Assembly (NCBI GenBank): GCA_030765065.1
Contig: CM060979.1
Span: forward strand, 111,712,350-111,776,349
DNA from: Deroplatys truncata
Taxonomy: Eukaryota; Arthropoda; Insecta; Mantodea; Mantidae
Length of the DNA stretch: 64,000 nucleotides
Direction: 5' to 3'
The notes under the pieces are model-generated. The model searched no databases, was not told the origin of the DNA, and saw nothing but the letters and a program-made list of their open reading frames with translations. Position 1 is the stretch's first letter. Each line of letters opens with the position of its first letter. Shown here in pieces: positions 23,410-35,929 of this stretch. The position numbers and the translations under genes are program-made.

Positions 23410-23412
<3 letters not shown>
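22536..23412. other. No recognised feature
   Basis: No transposon domain or tRNA-like box is seen. A plus-strand open frame at 23183-23482 runs into a microsatellite and has no recognisable motif. Confidence 0.4.

Positions 23413-23476
<64 letters not shown>
23413..23476. repeat. Compound (CT)n(CA)n microsatellite
   Basis: A CT run of about 21 units passes directly into about 11 CA units. Confidence 0.95.
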
Positions 23477-23514
23477 AGCTGAAAATTATTGGCAATGAAA
23501 CAAAACAACACACA

Positions 23515-23700
23515 GATGGCCGAGTGGAATGGTTCAGGCAGTTACGTCTGTGGCCCGCATCCGGAAGATCTGGGTTTCGAACCCGTCGGCTGACCCTTCT
23601 CACTTTTCTTTTTCCGTGGTTTCTCTTAGTCGCCAACGTAAATACCGGATTGGATATTTAATACCACGACCCAAAGCTCCACCTTAGATCCAAAACAATA
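23515..23700 (+). repeat. tRNA-derived SINE (GGCCGAGTGG type)
   Basis: GATGGCCGAGTGGAATGGTT resembles the 5' half of a type II tRNA (Leu/Ser-like) with its A box. The B-box region is GGTTTCGAACCC at about 23574. A TTTTTCCGTGGTTTCTC body follows, similar to the body start in other tRNA-headed repeats of this window. It shares its head with the GC-rich repeat at 37269-37768. Confidence 0.65.
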
Positions 23701-24120
23701 GTAAAAACGAAAATAAATGGTAAAACGAATTCTCTGTCATCTACCCACAGATAATGAAAACAGCTAGACTGGAGAGCACCCCATGCCATCTGCCCGGCAC
23801 GTGTTGAAGCAGAGGTACAATTGTCTAACACTAATGCCTTTTTCGACACGTATCGAAGCTGCCATTTCATCATCACGTAAAGAAGCGTTGCCTAGCACTA
23901 AGGCCTCTGTGGACACGTGAGGAAGCAAAATGGAAAGGGATGAAATCTAGAAGGCTAACTGTCCGTCATTCACAAAGCGACGAGGTATGTACCTCCTAAC
24001 AGATCCGTCGCGATATGACCACCTAGATAAAGCGACGTAAAGTAAAATAGAAGAACACACAGATTATTTGTAAATAAAGCCAAATTTATATTATTAATAC
24101 GTATTATAAAGAGGGATTTG
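23701..24120. other. No recognised feature
   Basis: No coding motif or repeat is recognised here. Confidence 0.35.
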
Positions 24121-24140
24121 TGTGCGTGTGTCTGTGTGAG

Positions 24141-24175
<35 letters not shown>

Positions 24176-24190
24176 GTGCGCGCGCGCGCT
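24121..24190. repeat. Interrupted (GT)n/(GC)n tract
   Basis: GT units with interruptions pass into a short alternating GC run at 24178-24189. Confidence 0.9.
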
Positions 24191-24402
24191 TTAGCTACAC
24201 TACTTTAAAATGTCAAACTAACAATTTTCTGACGATTTCGTACCTATTGGTATAGTTTGCAATATTTTAGCAGCATCTGTACAAAATATCTACAATGAAA
24301 ATGTAGCCGAAAAAAAATTCTGGCTATTCTCGATATTGGTGGAATGATTTGTAGGTAGTTAGAAGGTAAGGAGGGAGGGAGAGAGAGACAGAGAGAGACC
24401 GA

Positions 24403-24650
24403 TGCGGGTGGTAGTTAAAACATAGACTAATGAAGCGAGGTTCAAATTCCGCAAGCACCGTCCTTCCTAACTGAGGGATCTTCCAGGTTTTCCTCAGTCC
24501 TCATAACTGACAAATGCCGGCGAGGTAGCCTGAACTCAGGCTTGGAAGATTTATTTCCCAAATTTCCTTTCCCAATTATCATTTCATTGTCATCGGTGTC
24601 ACCACCGCCTATGATGACGTGTGTTGTAAAAACGGGCTTTAAACACTCCA
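24403..24650 (+). repeat. Degenerate tRNA-derived SINE
   Basis: A weak tRNA-like head is followed by the B-box-like GGTTCAAATTCCGC at about 24440. The downstream body contains GGTTTTCCTCAGTCC, which recurs as TGGTTTTCCTCGGTCC-like sequence in the minus-strand SINE near 58380. The A box is poorly preserved. Confidence 0.45.
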
Positions 24651-24659
24651 AAGAGAGAG

Positions 24660-25918
24660 AGTTACCTTTTCACGCAATCTATTGTTGTAGTTAAATCTCG
24701 GTTACATAATAGATTATTTGGCATCTTATACTTTCCTCAAAGGTGAGGGTTTAACGGGGCCCAAACTCCAAAAAATGTGAATATCTCAAATTATTAAGTA
24801 GGTTTCCTTTTAAGTTTTAAGTAAAACTACAATTTTGACGGGTTTTTTATTTAAGAAGTTACACCAATATTTTGTTACGTAGGTATACGCAAGCCGGTTA
24901 CAATGAGAGACAGTAAAGCGTAAGAATATTATACAGTGTTAAACATTTTAATTACGTTTTAATATTTATTAACTGCCCTAGAAGCGGCAGTTTCATTAAT
25001 TTTCAAAATATCGTGTTGTATTTAAGTTACCTGGAGAAGAGAGAGAAGGGATGAGGATAATGGAGAAGATGAGAGAGGAGAAGGAGGAATACAGAGAGTA
25101 AGAGAAAAAGGAAACAAGGGAACGATCTCTGCATTTAACGCAATGATGCGAGTGAAGCTGCAAATTCTGCTAGTTGCTCTACAGTTATTTTTATTTATTT
25201 ATTTTTTTTACATCACTTGCATAGGTACTTTTTAACTTGTATGGTCATAAGGACTCGAGAAACTACTCTTGACTGTAGGCTCTTTAACGTTAATTTTAAT
25301 TCTTTTTAACATTAAACACATTCACTTCTACATACATACTTCTAGACCATGGACAACCAACTCCCAAGCACGCCGTATCTGCACTGTGCACGGTGCTGAA
25401 GGTCACTGGTCTGTGCCGACTAGGTAATACATCCGTGAGTCAATTTCTACTTCACGCAGTAGCGTCCGGTAATCTGTAGATGGGAGGATAGGACAGTAGA
25501 GGAGGGTTTAGTCACAGACCGCGTTAGATGTGGTTTAATATTCCTCTTGTGCTTTGTATTAAATTATAGAAAAAACAACCCATACAAATCAATTAAATAT
25601 AGCCTTTAGTCCTATACAACCAAATGGTAATCTATACATGCAATATCTTTTACTATAAGAACGAAACAGTACTTTGTTAGTGGAAAGTAATATAATTTAG
25701 ATTCTAGAAAGCGTGAACGAATATAAAATAACAAAATAAAACTTACTATACAGTGATAATATTAAAAGGAGAAGTTCAAATGAAACGAATATAAACTGCG
25801 TAGTGATGTTTCAAATAAGAATTTGATACATTGAGTTCTTATCGGTAGACACTCTTGCTTTCCGATATCTTTTGGTTTTCAAAATATTAGCCACATTTGG
25901 AGACAATGAAACACAACT
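24660..25918. other. No recognised feature
   Basis: Contains purine-rich GAGA/GGAGAA stretches (25033-25110) but no domain or promoter I can name. Its right part may be the 3' flank of the hAT element; I could not find matching terminal repeats. Confidence 0.35.
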
Positions 25919-27685
25919 CTAAATCCTCAATGCACACCTTAAGTTATGATCACTGGTGTTGGATCTCTGAGAGCCTTTATTACGTTTCATAGCTGAAAAT
26001 TAGGCTTCATATACATAAGTCGAACCAAACATTGCAATCATAGATGCCGCACTTCTGTGTAAAGGAAGGAATCTTGATTTAGGAAATCCATGTAGAAGTC
26101 AAGCAAACTGCCTCTGTTTCTGTAACTATCAGCTAACTCACATTTCAAGGTGATAAGCTCCAGTTGATCATCTTTGGGAGTATCATCAATAGTCATGCTA
26201 AACGGTATAGCGAATAAATCAAAATCCATTTTTAAGCCCACCATATCGTGAAATCGTTCATTAAATGCATGAGAAAGCAAGTGTAGATTTTCAACGTAAC
26301 ATCCCATCTCTAGGGTTTAATATCAATTGGATCACATTTTCCAACCTGAGAAACTGACAAGGATCACCATTTGGCATTGACGTTCCCAAAATGCAGCATA
26401 TTTTTGAAAGCTTCGATGCTACAGAATATATCTGTGATTAATTTGTTTTTCCCTTGAAGTGATGCATTCAAATCGTTCAAATGTTCACTTATATCGGCCA
26501 AAAATGCATAAATGTATTTCCACTTAACATTTGTGAGCTCTACAATAGGTTCTCCACACATTTCCAAGTACAAAGTATTTCTTCCAATAATTCGAAGATC
26601 TACTTAAAACTTTGCCTCGACTGAGCCACCTAACTTCTGTATGATATGGTATATCACCATACTCATACTCCAAATCTTCTAAGAAGCGTTTAAATGTCTG
26701 TGTTTTAGATCGTGGGACCCCAGTTTGTTTACAGCCTTCACTACCAGACTTATTACATTGTTTACATTCACTGTTTCATACAAGTTTTCCTGCTGAACTA
26801 CGCAATGGATCGCTGTTATTGCTTTCTTAAAATTTATTTTTAGGAAATTCACAAACCTTGTGCGAACCAGCCATAGCCGGAGCACCATCGGTGGCTACCG
26901 CTTCAAATGTTTCCCATGGGATCCCTGCATTCTCCACAACTACGCATTTCAGATGTGACCCTGTTGTTGTCTTGCACTGGAACCAAATCTAGCATTTCTT
27001 TTACAACTTCCAAGTTGTCATTCACTCCACGAATAAAAACACACAATTGAGCCGTACTTGATATGTCACTGCTCTCATTAGTGTGCAATAGAGAATGTAT
27101 CGAATTCTCTTGCTCTTTCAAAAGTTGTCCGTAAAGATTTTCTGCCAGATCTTGAATTCTACGTGATATAGTAGGAGGTGACAGACTTGCACTCTCGAAC
27201 TGATGAACATTGGCAGGGGTGAATTTACCGGCAGCTATAAGCATATATCGTTTACTAACTGGACCATCCGAAAAACAACTAAAAGACCTGGAAATTTCTA
27301 GTGCTATCTCGTAACCCACATATACTGAGATTTTTGCCATGCCGCCATCCCCTTCTTGCTGTTCCTCTTTTAGCGATGTGAGTTTTTCTCTGAGTTTTTG
27401 TATCTCTGCAGTGCGTTCTTCATTTTCAAGAGGATAATAGTAAGTAGCAGGCAGTGTATTAAAATGACGCTGAAGATTATATCGTTTCAGCACTTCGAAC
27501 TTTTTGTGGCAATTTAAACAAATGGCCCCACTGCTGCATTCCATGAAGAAGTAAACAGCTTTCCATTCAGAATTGAAATAATTTGTTGGCTTGGGCGCCC
27601 CTACTTTAACGAGTTCGCTTCCATTACAAAACGGCGCTGATGTACTAACCACCACTGCTACGGAGGACGAACTGACCGCTCCCAC
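25919..27685 (-). pseudogene. hAT-superfamily transposase relic, GTF2IRD2/ZBED-like, nearly full length
   Basis: The first 260 codons (27685-26903) are open. They have a BED-type zinc-finger region near residues 40-75 (CLNCHKKFEVLKRYNLQRHF) in which the second histidine of the usual NTKH motif is replaced. A coiled-coil-like EIQKLREKLTSLKEEQQ follows, then FIRGVNDNLEVVKEML. Further fragments give VATDGAPAMAGSHK (second catalytic Asp region), a CVVQQENLYE...NVISLVVKAVN segment, AFLADISEHLNDLNASLQGK and DQLELITLKCELADSYR. The C-terminal hAT dimerisation block is MFGSTYVYEA, a stop, then FSAMKRNKGSQRSNTSDHNL. The total of about 589 codons matches the usual family length. Frameshifts and stops make it inactive. 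Proteins of this type are often annotated as GTF2I repeat domain protein 2-like. Confidence 0.88.
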
Positions 27686-27781
27686 TGCGCTTCACAAATT
27701 GAGTCAGCACAGTGCCGTATTCAAGCATATGCACCGCGGCATGCGGGTTGGTTGTGGCTATTCTAGACTCTGCGGTGCCTA

Positions 27782-27874
27782 AGGAAAGGAAAGGTTTTCC
27801 CACCCACGCGGGAATTGAACCTGGGACCTCTGGGTCGAAGAGTCAGAACGCTGACAGCAATTACCTAGGCAGTC
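27782..27874 (-). repeat. tRNA-derived SINE (GACTGCC... family), copy 1
   Basis: On the minus strand it starts GACTGCCTAGGTAATTGC, reaches CAGAGGTCCCAGGTTCAATT (B box) and continues CCCGCGTGGGTGGG. The same head, with CAGAGGTCCCAGGTTCGATT, occurs at 44085-44239 on the minus strand. It lies just upstream of the hAT relic. Confidence 0.7.
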
Positions 27875-27879
27875 ACATT

Positions 27880-29121
27880 TTATGCCTATTTGTTTAGTTG
27901 TAATCGGATATATATTGAGCTATAAGCATTTGAAATTATCCCAATGTTCATAACGCAAGAGCTGACAATGGAGGATTGTATGATACATGGCTTTAAAGAC
28001 GTTAACACGCCAAAAAACAAAAGAGTGAAAGAGGAAGTAGAGGGAGATAAGAAGCAGAAGATTGTTTATGGTAGAAATTGCTACAATGTGGGTGTGCTTT
28101 AGGTATCGCATTCCTAAAGTTCAAATGATATTTTATTCTTGGCGAATATTTTTCTTGTGATGTAAAATAGCCAGACAGAGGAACTATTACATAGAAAATT
28201 AGATATGGCTATGCATAATAATGAACTTATTTTTAAATCTATTAAACAGATTATTCATCTGCATTGAATTTCAATATCTGTTGGGCTAGGCTAGGCTTCA
28301 TGCATTACCTAGTAGTAACGCTGGGGCTGGTATTCGGGCGGAATTAAGGTAACAAAACTGCTTCCACCAACCTGACCAGGATTTCTCGTAGTTTCCTCTA
28401 GCAGAACACAGATTGTGACGTCCCTTTACGACCCCGCCCACAAGGTGGAAAACTAAAGTGAATTGTTTTACCCTCGACAGAAACAAACAAATGGTACCTC
28501 AGGCGGCTCAACTATCTGCCGGGTGTAAACGAGCTACATATGTGGAAATAAAAACGTCGCGATTTAACTTGAGAACCTAAGGCGAGAATAGCTTAGCACA
28601 ACGCATTTTTCATACACCGTAGAGTGCACTTACTAGCTATGGCTACCGCAAGACATTAATCTTTTCACATAATTTTCTTCCATTTATCGTGGAGCAATTT
28701 TTTTGTATAACCGTGCGTTTTCTTGGTCTTACAAAGTATAGACACGCGTTTAGGTTAACAAAGAAGTCTTTTCGTTACTCAGATGTTCTTAACCTGGTTA
28801 GTTTCGGTATTTAAATAGGTATTTTATGTTGTCGAAATATACTAGATGTAGCGTGAAGAAATATTGAGATCTCCTTTGTGAACTTACTTCCCAATTTTAG
28901 TGAATATAGTATATCGACTTTTACTTTCAGTGCTTGATTTCCTGTAATCAGAAAAACTTTGATACCTCAAATTATCCCATAGAAATTATTCTAATGAAAA
29001 AAACACAAGAAAACATTTCCATTATTTTAACATTGTATTTTTGGTTCTACAAAGTTCAGTTGCCACTGCTTAAATATAATCATCCATCCTGATGATAAGC
29101 TCCCTCCTTGGGGGAGGGAGT
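27880..29121. other. No recognised feature
   Basis: No coding domain or mobile-element end recognised. A small perfect stem (TCCCTCC/GGAGGGA) lies at 29102-29120 just before SINE-A copy 2. Confidence 0.4.
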
Positions 29122-29410
29122 GTTCTCCGTGGTCTAGTGGCATCTTGTTAACCTCTGGTTCTCGAGGACTCGAGTACAAACCGGCGGAGGGCGATGTCTT
29201 TTTCGGGCATAAAAATCTTTAGCATGGCTTCCTTCGGAAGGGAAGTAAAATCGGTGGTCCCGTGTCTTAGATTTACGGAACGTAAACGAACCTCAATCCT
29301 GATCAAGAGGATTCTGAGCAAAATTACCGGTCTTTCACGCCCGATATAGAGTAGGACGCTAAGGACCATAGTAGCTAAAGAGCGTACATAAATAAAGCTG
29401 ACTTCAATTT
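29122..29410 (+). mobile_element. SINE-A copy 2, diverged
   Basis: Same head and body as the copy at 5832: TCTCCGTGGTCTAGTGG, GGCGGAGGGCGATG, TCCTTCGGAAGGGAAGTAAA, and an AATAAAGCTGACTTCAATTT tail. The B box is damaged (GAGTACAAACC instead of GGTTCAAACC), so its promoter is probably weak. Confidence 0.88.
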
Positions 29411-29547
29411 CTCGGAATAAACGCTGCCTTCGCCCTGAATAATGCTTTTCTGGAGTTTCCCTTGCTTTATAGAGGTTAAAAAGACAACTTTGGGCGTTCT
29501 TTCTCCAGGCTGATGCACATGAACATTTAATTTAATAACCGTAATAA

Positions 29548-29551
<4 letters not shown>

Positions 29552-29583
<32 letters not shown>

Positions 29584-29598
29584 GTGTGTTTATATATG
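29552..29598. repeat. (CA)n(TA)n(TG)n self-complementary microsatellite
   Basis: A CA run passes into TATATATA and then TGTGTGTTTATATATG, so the tract can fold on itself as a hairpin. It is not within an HX copy. Confidence 0.85.
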
Positions 29599-29599
29599 T

Positions 29600-29975
29600 A
29601 CATACAAACCTTTGATTGCGATAGATTGCGAAGGCCGGTTCGGAGCACAAGCACTCTATGAGTTCTTATTCTCATTTTCAATTGAGGTTATGTCTTTAGG
29701 GAATTATTTAAATTAGGGGCAACGGAGTTATAATCTCTTTAGATTGTAAACTAAACATAAGAACGGGGTGCTTTCTGGTATTTTTGTAGTTTTCAAACAT
29801 TCTGAGGCCAAGAATAATAATTCTACAAGTCTTTTATATTTGCCGATTTCGGCTACATTGAAACGATTGTTTTAAAGATATACGCATAGCAAAAACCAAA
29901 TATTTAAAACTTAACGAATAAATGAGGTTTACAGAAATATTTATTTCAGTATTCAGATCATCCTAGTGTACGTAT
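29600..29975. other. No recognised feature
   Basis: Short AT-rich interval with nothing I can assign. Confidence 0.35.
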
Positions 29976-30295
29976 TTGTACTTTCTGTACCAACGATTTC
30001 ACCAGAAATATAAGTATTGGGCCCCCATAATCCAAAACAAATAAGTAAGTTTTTTTTTTAAGTTCAGCATCTTCCAAGGATGCGGTTCGAAGATTTTCAA
30101 GAATCACCCACCCTCGACATTTTGAACGATTTCTGTATAAATGTGTATAACACATAAACTGTAAGAGATAGACAAAAACTTAGCATAGGAAACATGTAGA
30201 TCTCGTTAAAACATACGATTTTTGTGCCATTAAACAACTATTTCTGAGGTGTTTGTTGCTGTTGGTTTGAATTCTCCAATACGTTTTCGTTAGGG
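29976..30295 (-). mobile_element. HX repeat copy 12, fragment
   Basis: Landmarks run in order from the hairpin end: ACGATTTCACCAGAAATATA, AGTTCAGCATCTTCCAAGGA, TAAGAGATAGACAAAAACTT and GTAGATCTCGTTAAAACATA. The microsatellite and the TC-end part are missing. Confidence 0.7.
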
Positions 30296-31105
30296 TGGTG
30301 GTTTTTAGCATTTTGAAATCAGTAATTTTGCATTTTGATTTGTACATTTAGCCTTTTATAGAGTTTATGAATTTACAGTTTAGCATTTTATGGCATTCTG
30401 TACAAAAATCATATAATTTGAGTTATGTGTGATAAGCGCGCTATATCGTTTGAAATATGTGCATTAATGTGAAATTAAAGCCACACTGCAAGCTGTTAAT
30501 AAAGGGATAAAAGTGGATAAATTAAATTTTGCATTTATTTTGAACTAAAATAGATTAAAGCAAAACAGAGAAAAAATAGACAAATTGATACAGGCTAAAG
30601 CAAACACAGAAAGAAGAGAAATTTATTCTCATGCAAAACCAGAATAATAAAAAAGAAACGTTCGGTAGCTCGGTTCTCCCGTCTCTTATAATTCATTATA
30701 TTGTGGTTTATGAAATACATATATTTCAGCATCAATGCAGAGCTGCTTGGGCAAACTCTGAGTATTTAGCTTAGCGGGAGTGCATGATTTGCAACAGCTG
30801 GGAATGAAAATATTCATATCCGTCATGAAAACTACACATTTTAACAACCCGAAAAATACTATCTTTCTTTCACTTACACTCAATATTTCAAATCTTTATC
30901 ATACTGGCCAGCAGTGACAGGATTTAAAAAAAAAAAAAAAAAACTTGGCAACTTCTCGTCGAATTTCCTCCATGTGATGGTGAACTTTTTGTTGCGCTTA
31001 AACATACACTCTAAAAAAGCACATTTTGTTTTAAAAGTTGCTTTTTACACTTTCATTTAAAGTAACCATCCTTCAGCACACATTTCCCCACCGTGTCTAA
31101 AAGTT
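30296..31105. other. No recognised feature
   Basis: AT-rich, with an A run at 30929-30943. No coding motif is recognised. Confidence 0.35.
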
Positions 31106-32014
31106 ACTGTGACTGAGACCCATGACTTTTTCTACCCTCTATCGTTTATTAGTGAGTATACAAACTACCCTTACGAAAGCTTATTTTTCTAAGCTTACAT
31201 TTTAATCCAAATAAACCTTTGCAGAAATAGCTACATTCAACATTTCGGTATAGATACAAAGAGAATAGTCAAATGTTTAAGACAGGGTGCTCTATGCTGC
31301 CCTTAAAATTCTATACTATTTCCCTGCTATCGCGAGAAACAATTGAATGTGAAGGGACTTTAAGAGAATGGCCGAGAAATGAACAACTCGAGGCTTTAAT
31401 GATGGATGTCTCAGAAATACTTTACACCACAAAAAAATTAAATAAAAACATAAATAAATAAAAAATACCTACCTATTTCAAATAAATTGTGTGTTTTAAA
31501 GAGATATACATTTTTTTGTGTAGCGTGTTTTCGTCTATTTTTTACGTTTACCAGTTATACAAGATTATACAAGATTGCTTCCGGATGAAGAGGACTTCAT
31601 AGGCTTTTCCCCAACAATTCAAAAAATACATTTTATTTGTCATGTAAATATCTTTCATATATAGTATTTTAATCAAAATCGTTAGAGTTCAAGTTGTAGA
31701 AAATAAAAAAATGTCGAAATACGTTCCATGTAAACAGTAATTTGCGGTGGGAATATTTTGTTGAAATTCTTCCTGTCGCATCTTTGGAAGATACTGAACC
31801 TAAATACCATGCTTGGTATTTATCCGACTTTTTGTTTTTAAGTTATGCTGTTCACAGACACAGACATACAAATACACACAAGGACGTGTTTCCAAAAATG
31901 CTTTATTTGGATTGATTGAGACCCAAAACATGTATTTCCGGTGAAAACTCGGTATCGAATGTTTGAATGGAGTGCAATACTTCGCCTGCTTACTATACAT
32001 AGTAGAGAAAGTAA
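31106..32014 (+). mobile_element. HX repeat copy 13, diverged
   Basis: The left part matches copy 1 (CCTCTATCGTTTATTAGTG, then TTTGCAGAAATAGC). The right end has the full hairpin landmark CTTACTATACATAGTAGAG followed by AAAGTAA. A short CA-rich tract (31854-31880) is at the family site. It lacks the first 15 or so terminal bases. Confidence 0.8.
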
Positions 32015-33464
32015 TAATTACATTATCATTAGGATCACGGCAGTGATTGTTTTCTTTACGCCCAAAAATTCAGATTTTAAACGGACTTAATTTATTTTAA
32101 ATGTCATCATGAAATAATTAACATATATTGATTATGTTAATCTCACCGAATAAAGGAAAGTAACTGCTACCTTTCTCACTTACCATTCCACCTTGTAGAA
32201 CGGTGGTCAAGGGCGTCGTCATAAACACTCCAAGAGTGTACAGACTCCGCGTTTGAAGTTTCCAGGAGAAAGAAATAATAATAATAATAATAATAGTAAT
32301 AAAATATGTCATTTGAAAAAATAGAATTTCGCATTTATCTATATCGCATTTAAGTGTAATTTACACATTTGAGCCAATTTCGTATTTTATCGCAGCTTCA
32401 CATTTTAAAGGGCGCTTTAAAGGTGGTGAAAAATGAAAATAGAAAAATACAATTCTTTATTAACATTTCGCCCTCTATCCCTGTTTATCGTACATGTCTT
32501 ATACTTCTCGTGATGTCATTTAAGGAGTATGGAATTTCAAAGCCAGCATAATGCGTCACGTTTTCTTTTTTTTTTTTTTTAATTTGGCAATTCTTCAATC
32601 GTACTTGTACCTACAAAAAAGTGTTATGTAACTTTCTCTGCAAAGTTTATCTCGATTAACTTAAAGTAGATAGAACAATAAGCCTTTTGTATTAGCGTGT
32701 GGAACAGATATAAAAATTAAATGATAGCTGGTTATTTATAATTTCTCTTTCCCATTTTAGGTTATCGCTCTGTACCTTCTGGTTGAAAGTTCTGACCAGT
32801 TCTGTTTCGCTGCAAATAGTAACTCCATTTTTTCTTGCTATAGGTATATAAGATAATCGTGTTCTCGTTTCGATCGCGACCAGAGCGTTTACCGATGTAT
32901 ACGCTCTGGTCGTGTATACATGTGGCCCGCAATAGAACGTAGCTATTTATGTTGGTACTGGCAAATGTACCCTCTGCCAGGTGACCTCCTCTGTTTTTCG
33001 AGTATAATTCTAGCCACTGAAGTGGCAGAGCACTTTACCTCCTCCGAAATATGGCCCAACTGCAGAAGGATAGCATTCTAGCTTAAACCATGCATTTTTA
33101 TGCTACACAATGGTTTTCTTAATGTCGACTTTGTTATTGCTGTTGTCTCCATGCCACTGATGAAAACTCTCATATAAATGACGTAGCTGTCGTCCAGTCT
33201 AATCACAAATGCAAATAATTCTTCATTCCCTCCTCTAGAAGGCCGGATTATGTAGAACTTGGTTTAGCCTTTCCTTACGTATCATTCGCGGCGAAACTCC
33301 TTTATAGAGGGGTATTCGAAAAACCCTTCATTTTACATGAATTATAGCATCATTCATTGGTTCGTTTTTATGTTCCTGAATTGTTTTTCAGAACAGTCAC
33401 ATAGAGAACTGATACCGGCTGGGTAGAGTCAAAGTTTGGTTACCTGAAGGTAGACGAATTAATT
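32015..33464. other. Mostly unassigned; one strong inverted repeat
   Basis: A short TAA triplet run lies at 32274-32297. Apart from the inverted repeat at 32877-32912 I see no feature. Confidence 0.4.
32877..32912. repeat. Perfect 12-bp inverted repeat, 12-nt loop
   Basis: CGACCAGAGCGT at 32877-32888 is the exact reverse complement of ACGCTCTGGTCG at 32901-32912. Function unknown; it may be a MITE remnant or a regulatory palindrome. Confidence 0.85.
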
Positions 33465-33569
33465 AATTGAGTTTTATTTATGGACGCTCTTTAACTACTA
33501 TGGTCCTTAGCGTCCCATTCTAGATTGAGCGTGAAAGACCAGAAATTTTGCAAGCCTCTTTATCAGGCT
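33465..33569 (-). mobile_element. SINE-A copy 3, 5'-truncated
   Basis: Only the 3' part of the family is present: tail AATTGAGTTTTATTTATGG on the plus strand, then GCTCTTTAACTAC, up to CCTCTTTATCAGGCT. Loss of the 5' end with an intact 3' end is typical of target-primed retroposition. Confidence 0.85.
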
Positions 33570-35617
33570 ATCTAGGAGAATGCACGTCAGGAATCGTATG
33601 TACATAGTGTTATGCTTTGGCTACAGCTTGCAATTATGCTGTTTTCTATTATTCTTTTGTGTCATTTATTACTTCTTTTTAGTTATTTTTATTTGTGTTC
33701 TTATGAAAATGACCTCTTGCATATACATGCCAAGTGACTACGTGTTGCACACGTTGCCAACATTGAGCTCTAGTTCCGATTTCGGCTGCTAACTTGTCAG
33801 ACCCTAGCTCTCGAAATTAGCACCGTAATGCATCTTGGTCTGTTATAGTGTTGTCTACATCAGAAAACGCTGCTCTATGAGTCCAAGATTCCTCGAGTGT
33901 GAATTTGTATGACTCATCTCGTGCATCTTTGCATCAGTTGGCCATGTCTAACGCCTCCGTTGATAACTGTACGATTCGTGAACACTGGGCTTTTATATGC
34001 TGGTATTAATAACATTCATAATTCATTTTATTGCGCCCGTGTTTGTAACAAGGACAGGGAATAAAGTTAGAAGAAAAGAAAAGCAAATCCTTAGTTTGGT
34101 TTAAGGAATGGGAGGGATTTATCCCTCCAATCCGTCCTCACGTTACACCCCTGACGATTTAGTACCTACAAATTCCCTCTCGGAGGCTACAAAACACGGG
34201 GGAAAATGTTTCCCCCTACATCCTTTCGATGCACATTAGGTTATAAAAATTAGTTTCATAATTTCTTTACACAAACTAACATTACAAAATTGTAATTCCA
34301 GTAGTTCAAATTCCGTAGCTAAAGACTTCTTTTACCTAAGGAGACTTTCAGAACAACACGAAAGTATTGTTGTTCTTGGTATAACCAAGACTGTAACCAG
34401 TCTCTCTGAAAATTGTGAGCGTAATGAAGACAAATGACACATGTTGACACCAGATCGGTATCTTAAAGCTAGGAATCTTTAAACGGTGCCGACAGACTCT
34501 CAGTTACTTCATAGCAGCCTGAGCAAGGCCAATTTGTTCGCGAGGACAAAGCGTAAATTACAGGTATTGATCTGCTTAAGAAAAGCACTTACGTTATTTT
34601 AATTAAAATAAAAAGCAGAATAACCATATTTACTGGTACTGTAGCAACCAAAATAAAATAAGGTAAACACAGGATTCCGTGAAACGAGGTTGTTTTTACT
34701 TCCTTTTAATTTCCAGCCATAGTTTTAATATGCAACATTTTTCCTCGCAAGCTTATTTCTCTAATCCTTTGTGTTTATTTTTACATTAGTCGAAAGAGCT
34801 GACATGCTCGAACAGGAGATGACATTGCATTCAGCAGGCGCACATTCAAAGGGGAGAGCACTTCCCCGGCAAGCTAAATCCCCTGTCATTTTTACTTCTC
34901 ATATTAAGTTATTGATTAATCAATATAAATGAGGTATATGTAATGTGAAATGTCTGATTAACCATGTATGTAAAGGAATTTGGTCAACGTTTCTATTAAC
35001 TCCTAATGGGTGATTAGATCCTGTATGATGTTTGTTATGATGTCAATGTGAGACATATCAGCAGTTTATCTTCAATAATACGTTTTTCTGTTTTATTTAT
35101 TTTGAAAGCTTTACTTCAGAAGTATTCTTAGAAACAGATTTCGCGCTGAATGTTTGATCAGACGACTCACATGTCTAAGCCCTCCTTATTGCTGGAGAGC
35201 GCAGCAGTATTCTGCAAGGTTTACATAGGTAATCCCTCTTGGAAAATAAATGACCGTAATGTGGAGCTTACATTTTGAGCGAGACAAGGTTTTGTGATCC
35301 ACTGCAGCGAATCACATGGGGGGGGGGGCTGAGCATTTGGCGTCCCTCTAGAGTTGTCATCAAAGCCTAGGCTTCATTTAGGTATGCAAGCGATTTCGTG
35401 TCGCGCCACAAAGACGCTACGTGGTAGAATTTTTAGTGGTCTATGTAGCATGCGACGTAACTGTTGTAGTCGCACTGTGTACCAGCTCGTTTCTGCATTT
35501 GGTTCGACAGCAAGTTAGACAGCCGGTGTGTTGCTTCAAACACCTTGGAGTGTAGGTACATCCCATAAAGACTACAGGGTTCGTGGACAGTGTGCGCTTA
35601 GAGACCTATAGTGGAAA
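33570..35617. other. No recognised feature
   Basis: About 2 kb without a domain, tRNA-like promoter or strong repeat. A run of ten G lies near 35320. Confidence 0.4.
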
Positions 35618-35915
35618 AAAAATTAAATTGAGTTTTATTTATGGGCGCTCTTTAACTACTTAGGTTCTTAGCGTTCCATTCTATATTGGGCGTGAAAGAC
35701 CGGTAATTTTGCTCAGAGGCCTCTCTATCAGGCTTGAGGTTCTTTTACGTGCCGTAAATCTACGACACGGGACCACCGGCTTTACTTCCCTTCCGAAGGA
35801 AGCCATGCTAAGTATTGTTACGCCCGAAAAAATGCATCGCCCTCCGCCGGGTTTGAACCCGCGACCTTGGGAACTAGAGGCTAGCACGGTACCACTAGTT
35901 CACGGAGGACGACAA
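35618..35915 (-). mobile_element. SINE-A copy 4, full length
   Basis: Full-length copy with intact boxes (CCACTAGTTCACGGAGGAC and GGGTTTGAACCCGCGACC, as read on the plus strand). Flanks CCTATAGTGGAAA (35605-35617) and CCTATACTGGAAA (35916-35928) are a 13-bp target duplication with one mismatch. Confidence 0.92.
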
Positions 35916-35929
35916 CCTATACTGGAAAT

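Noticed and set aside
28270-28500. Possible gene fragment or SINE near 28.3-28.5 kb
   Set aside because: No B box, domain or second copy in the window could be found.
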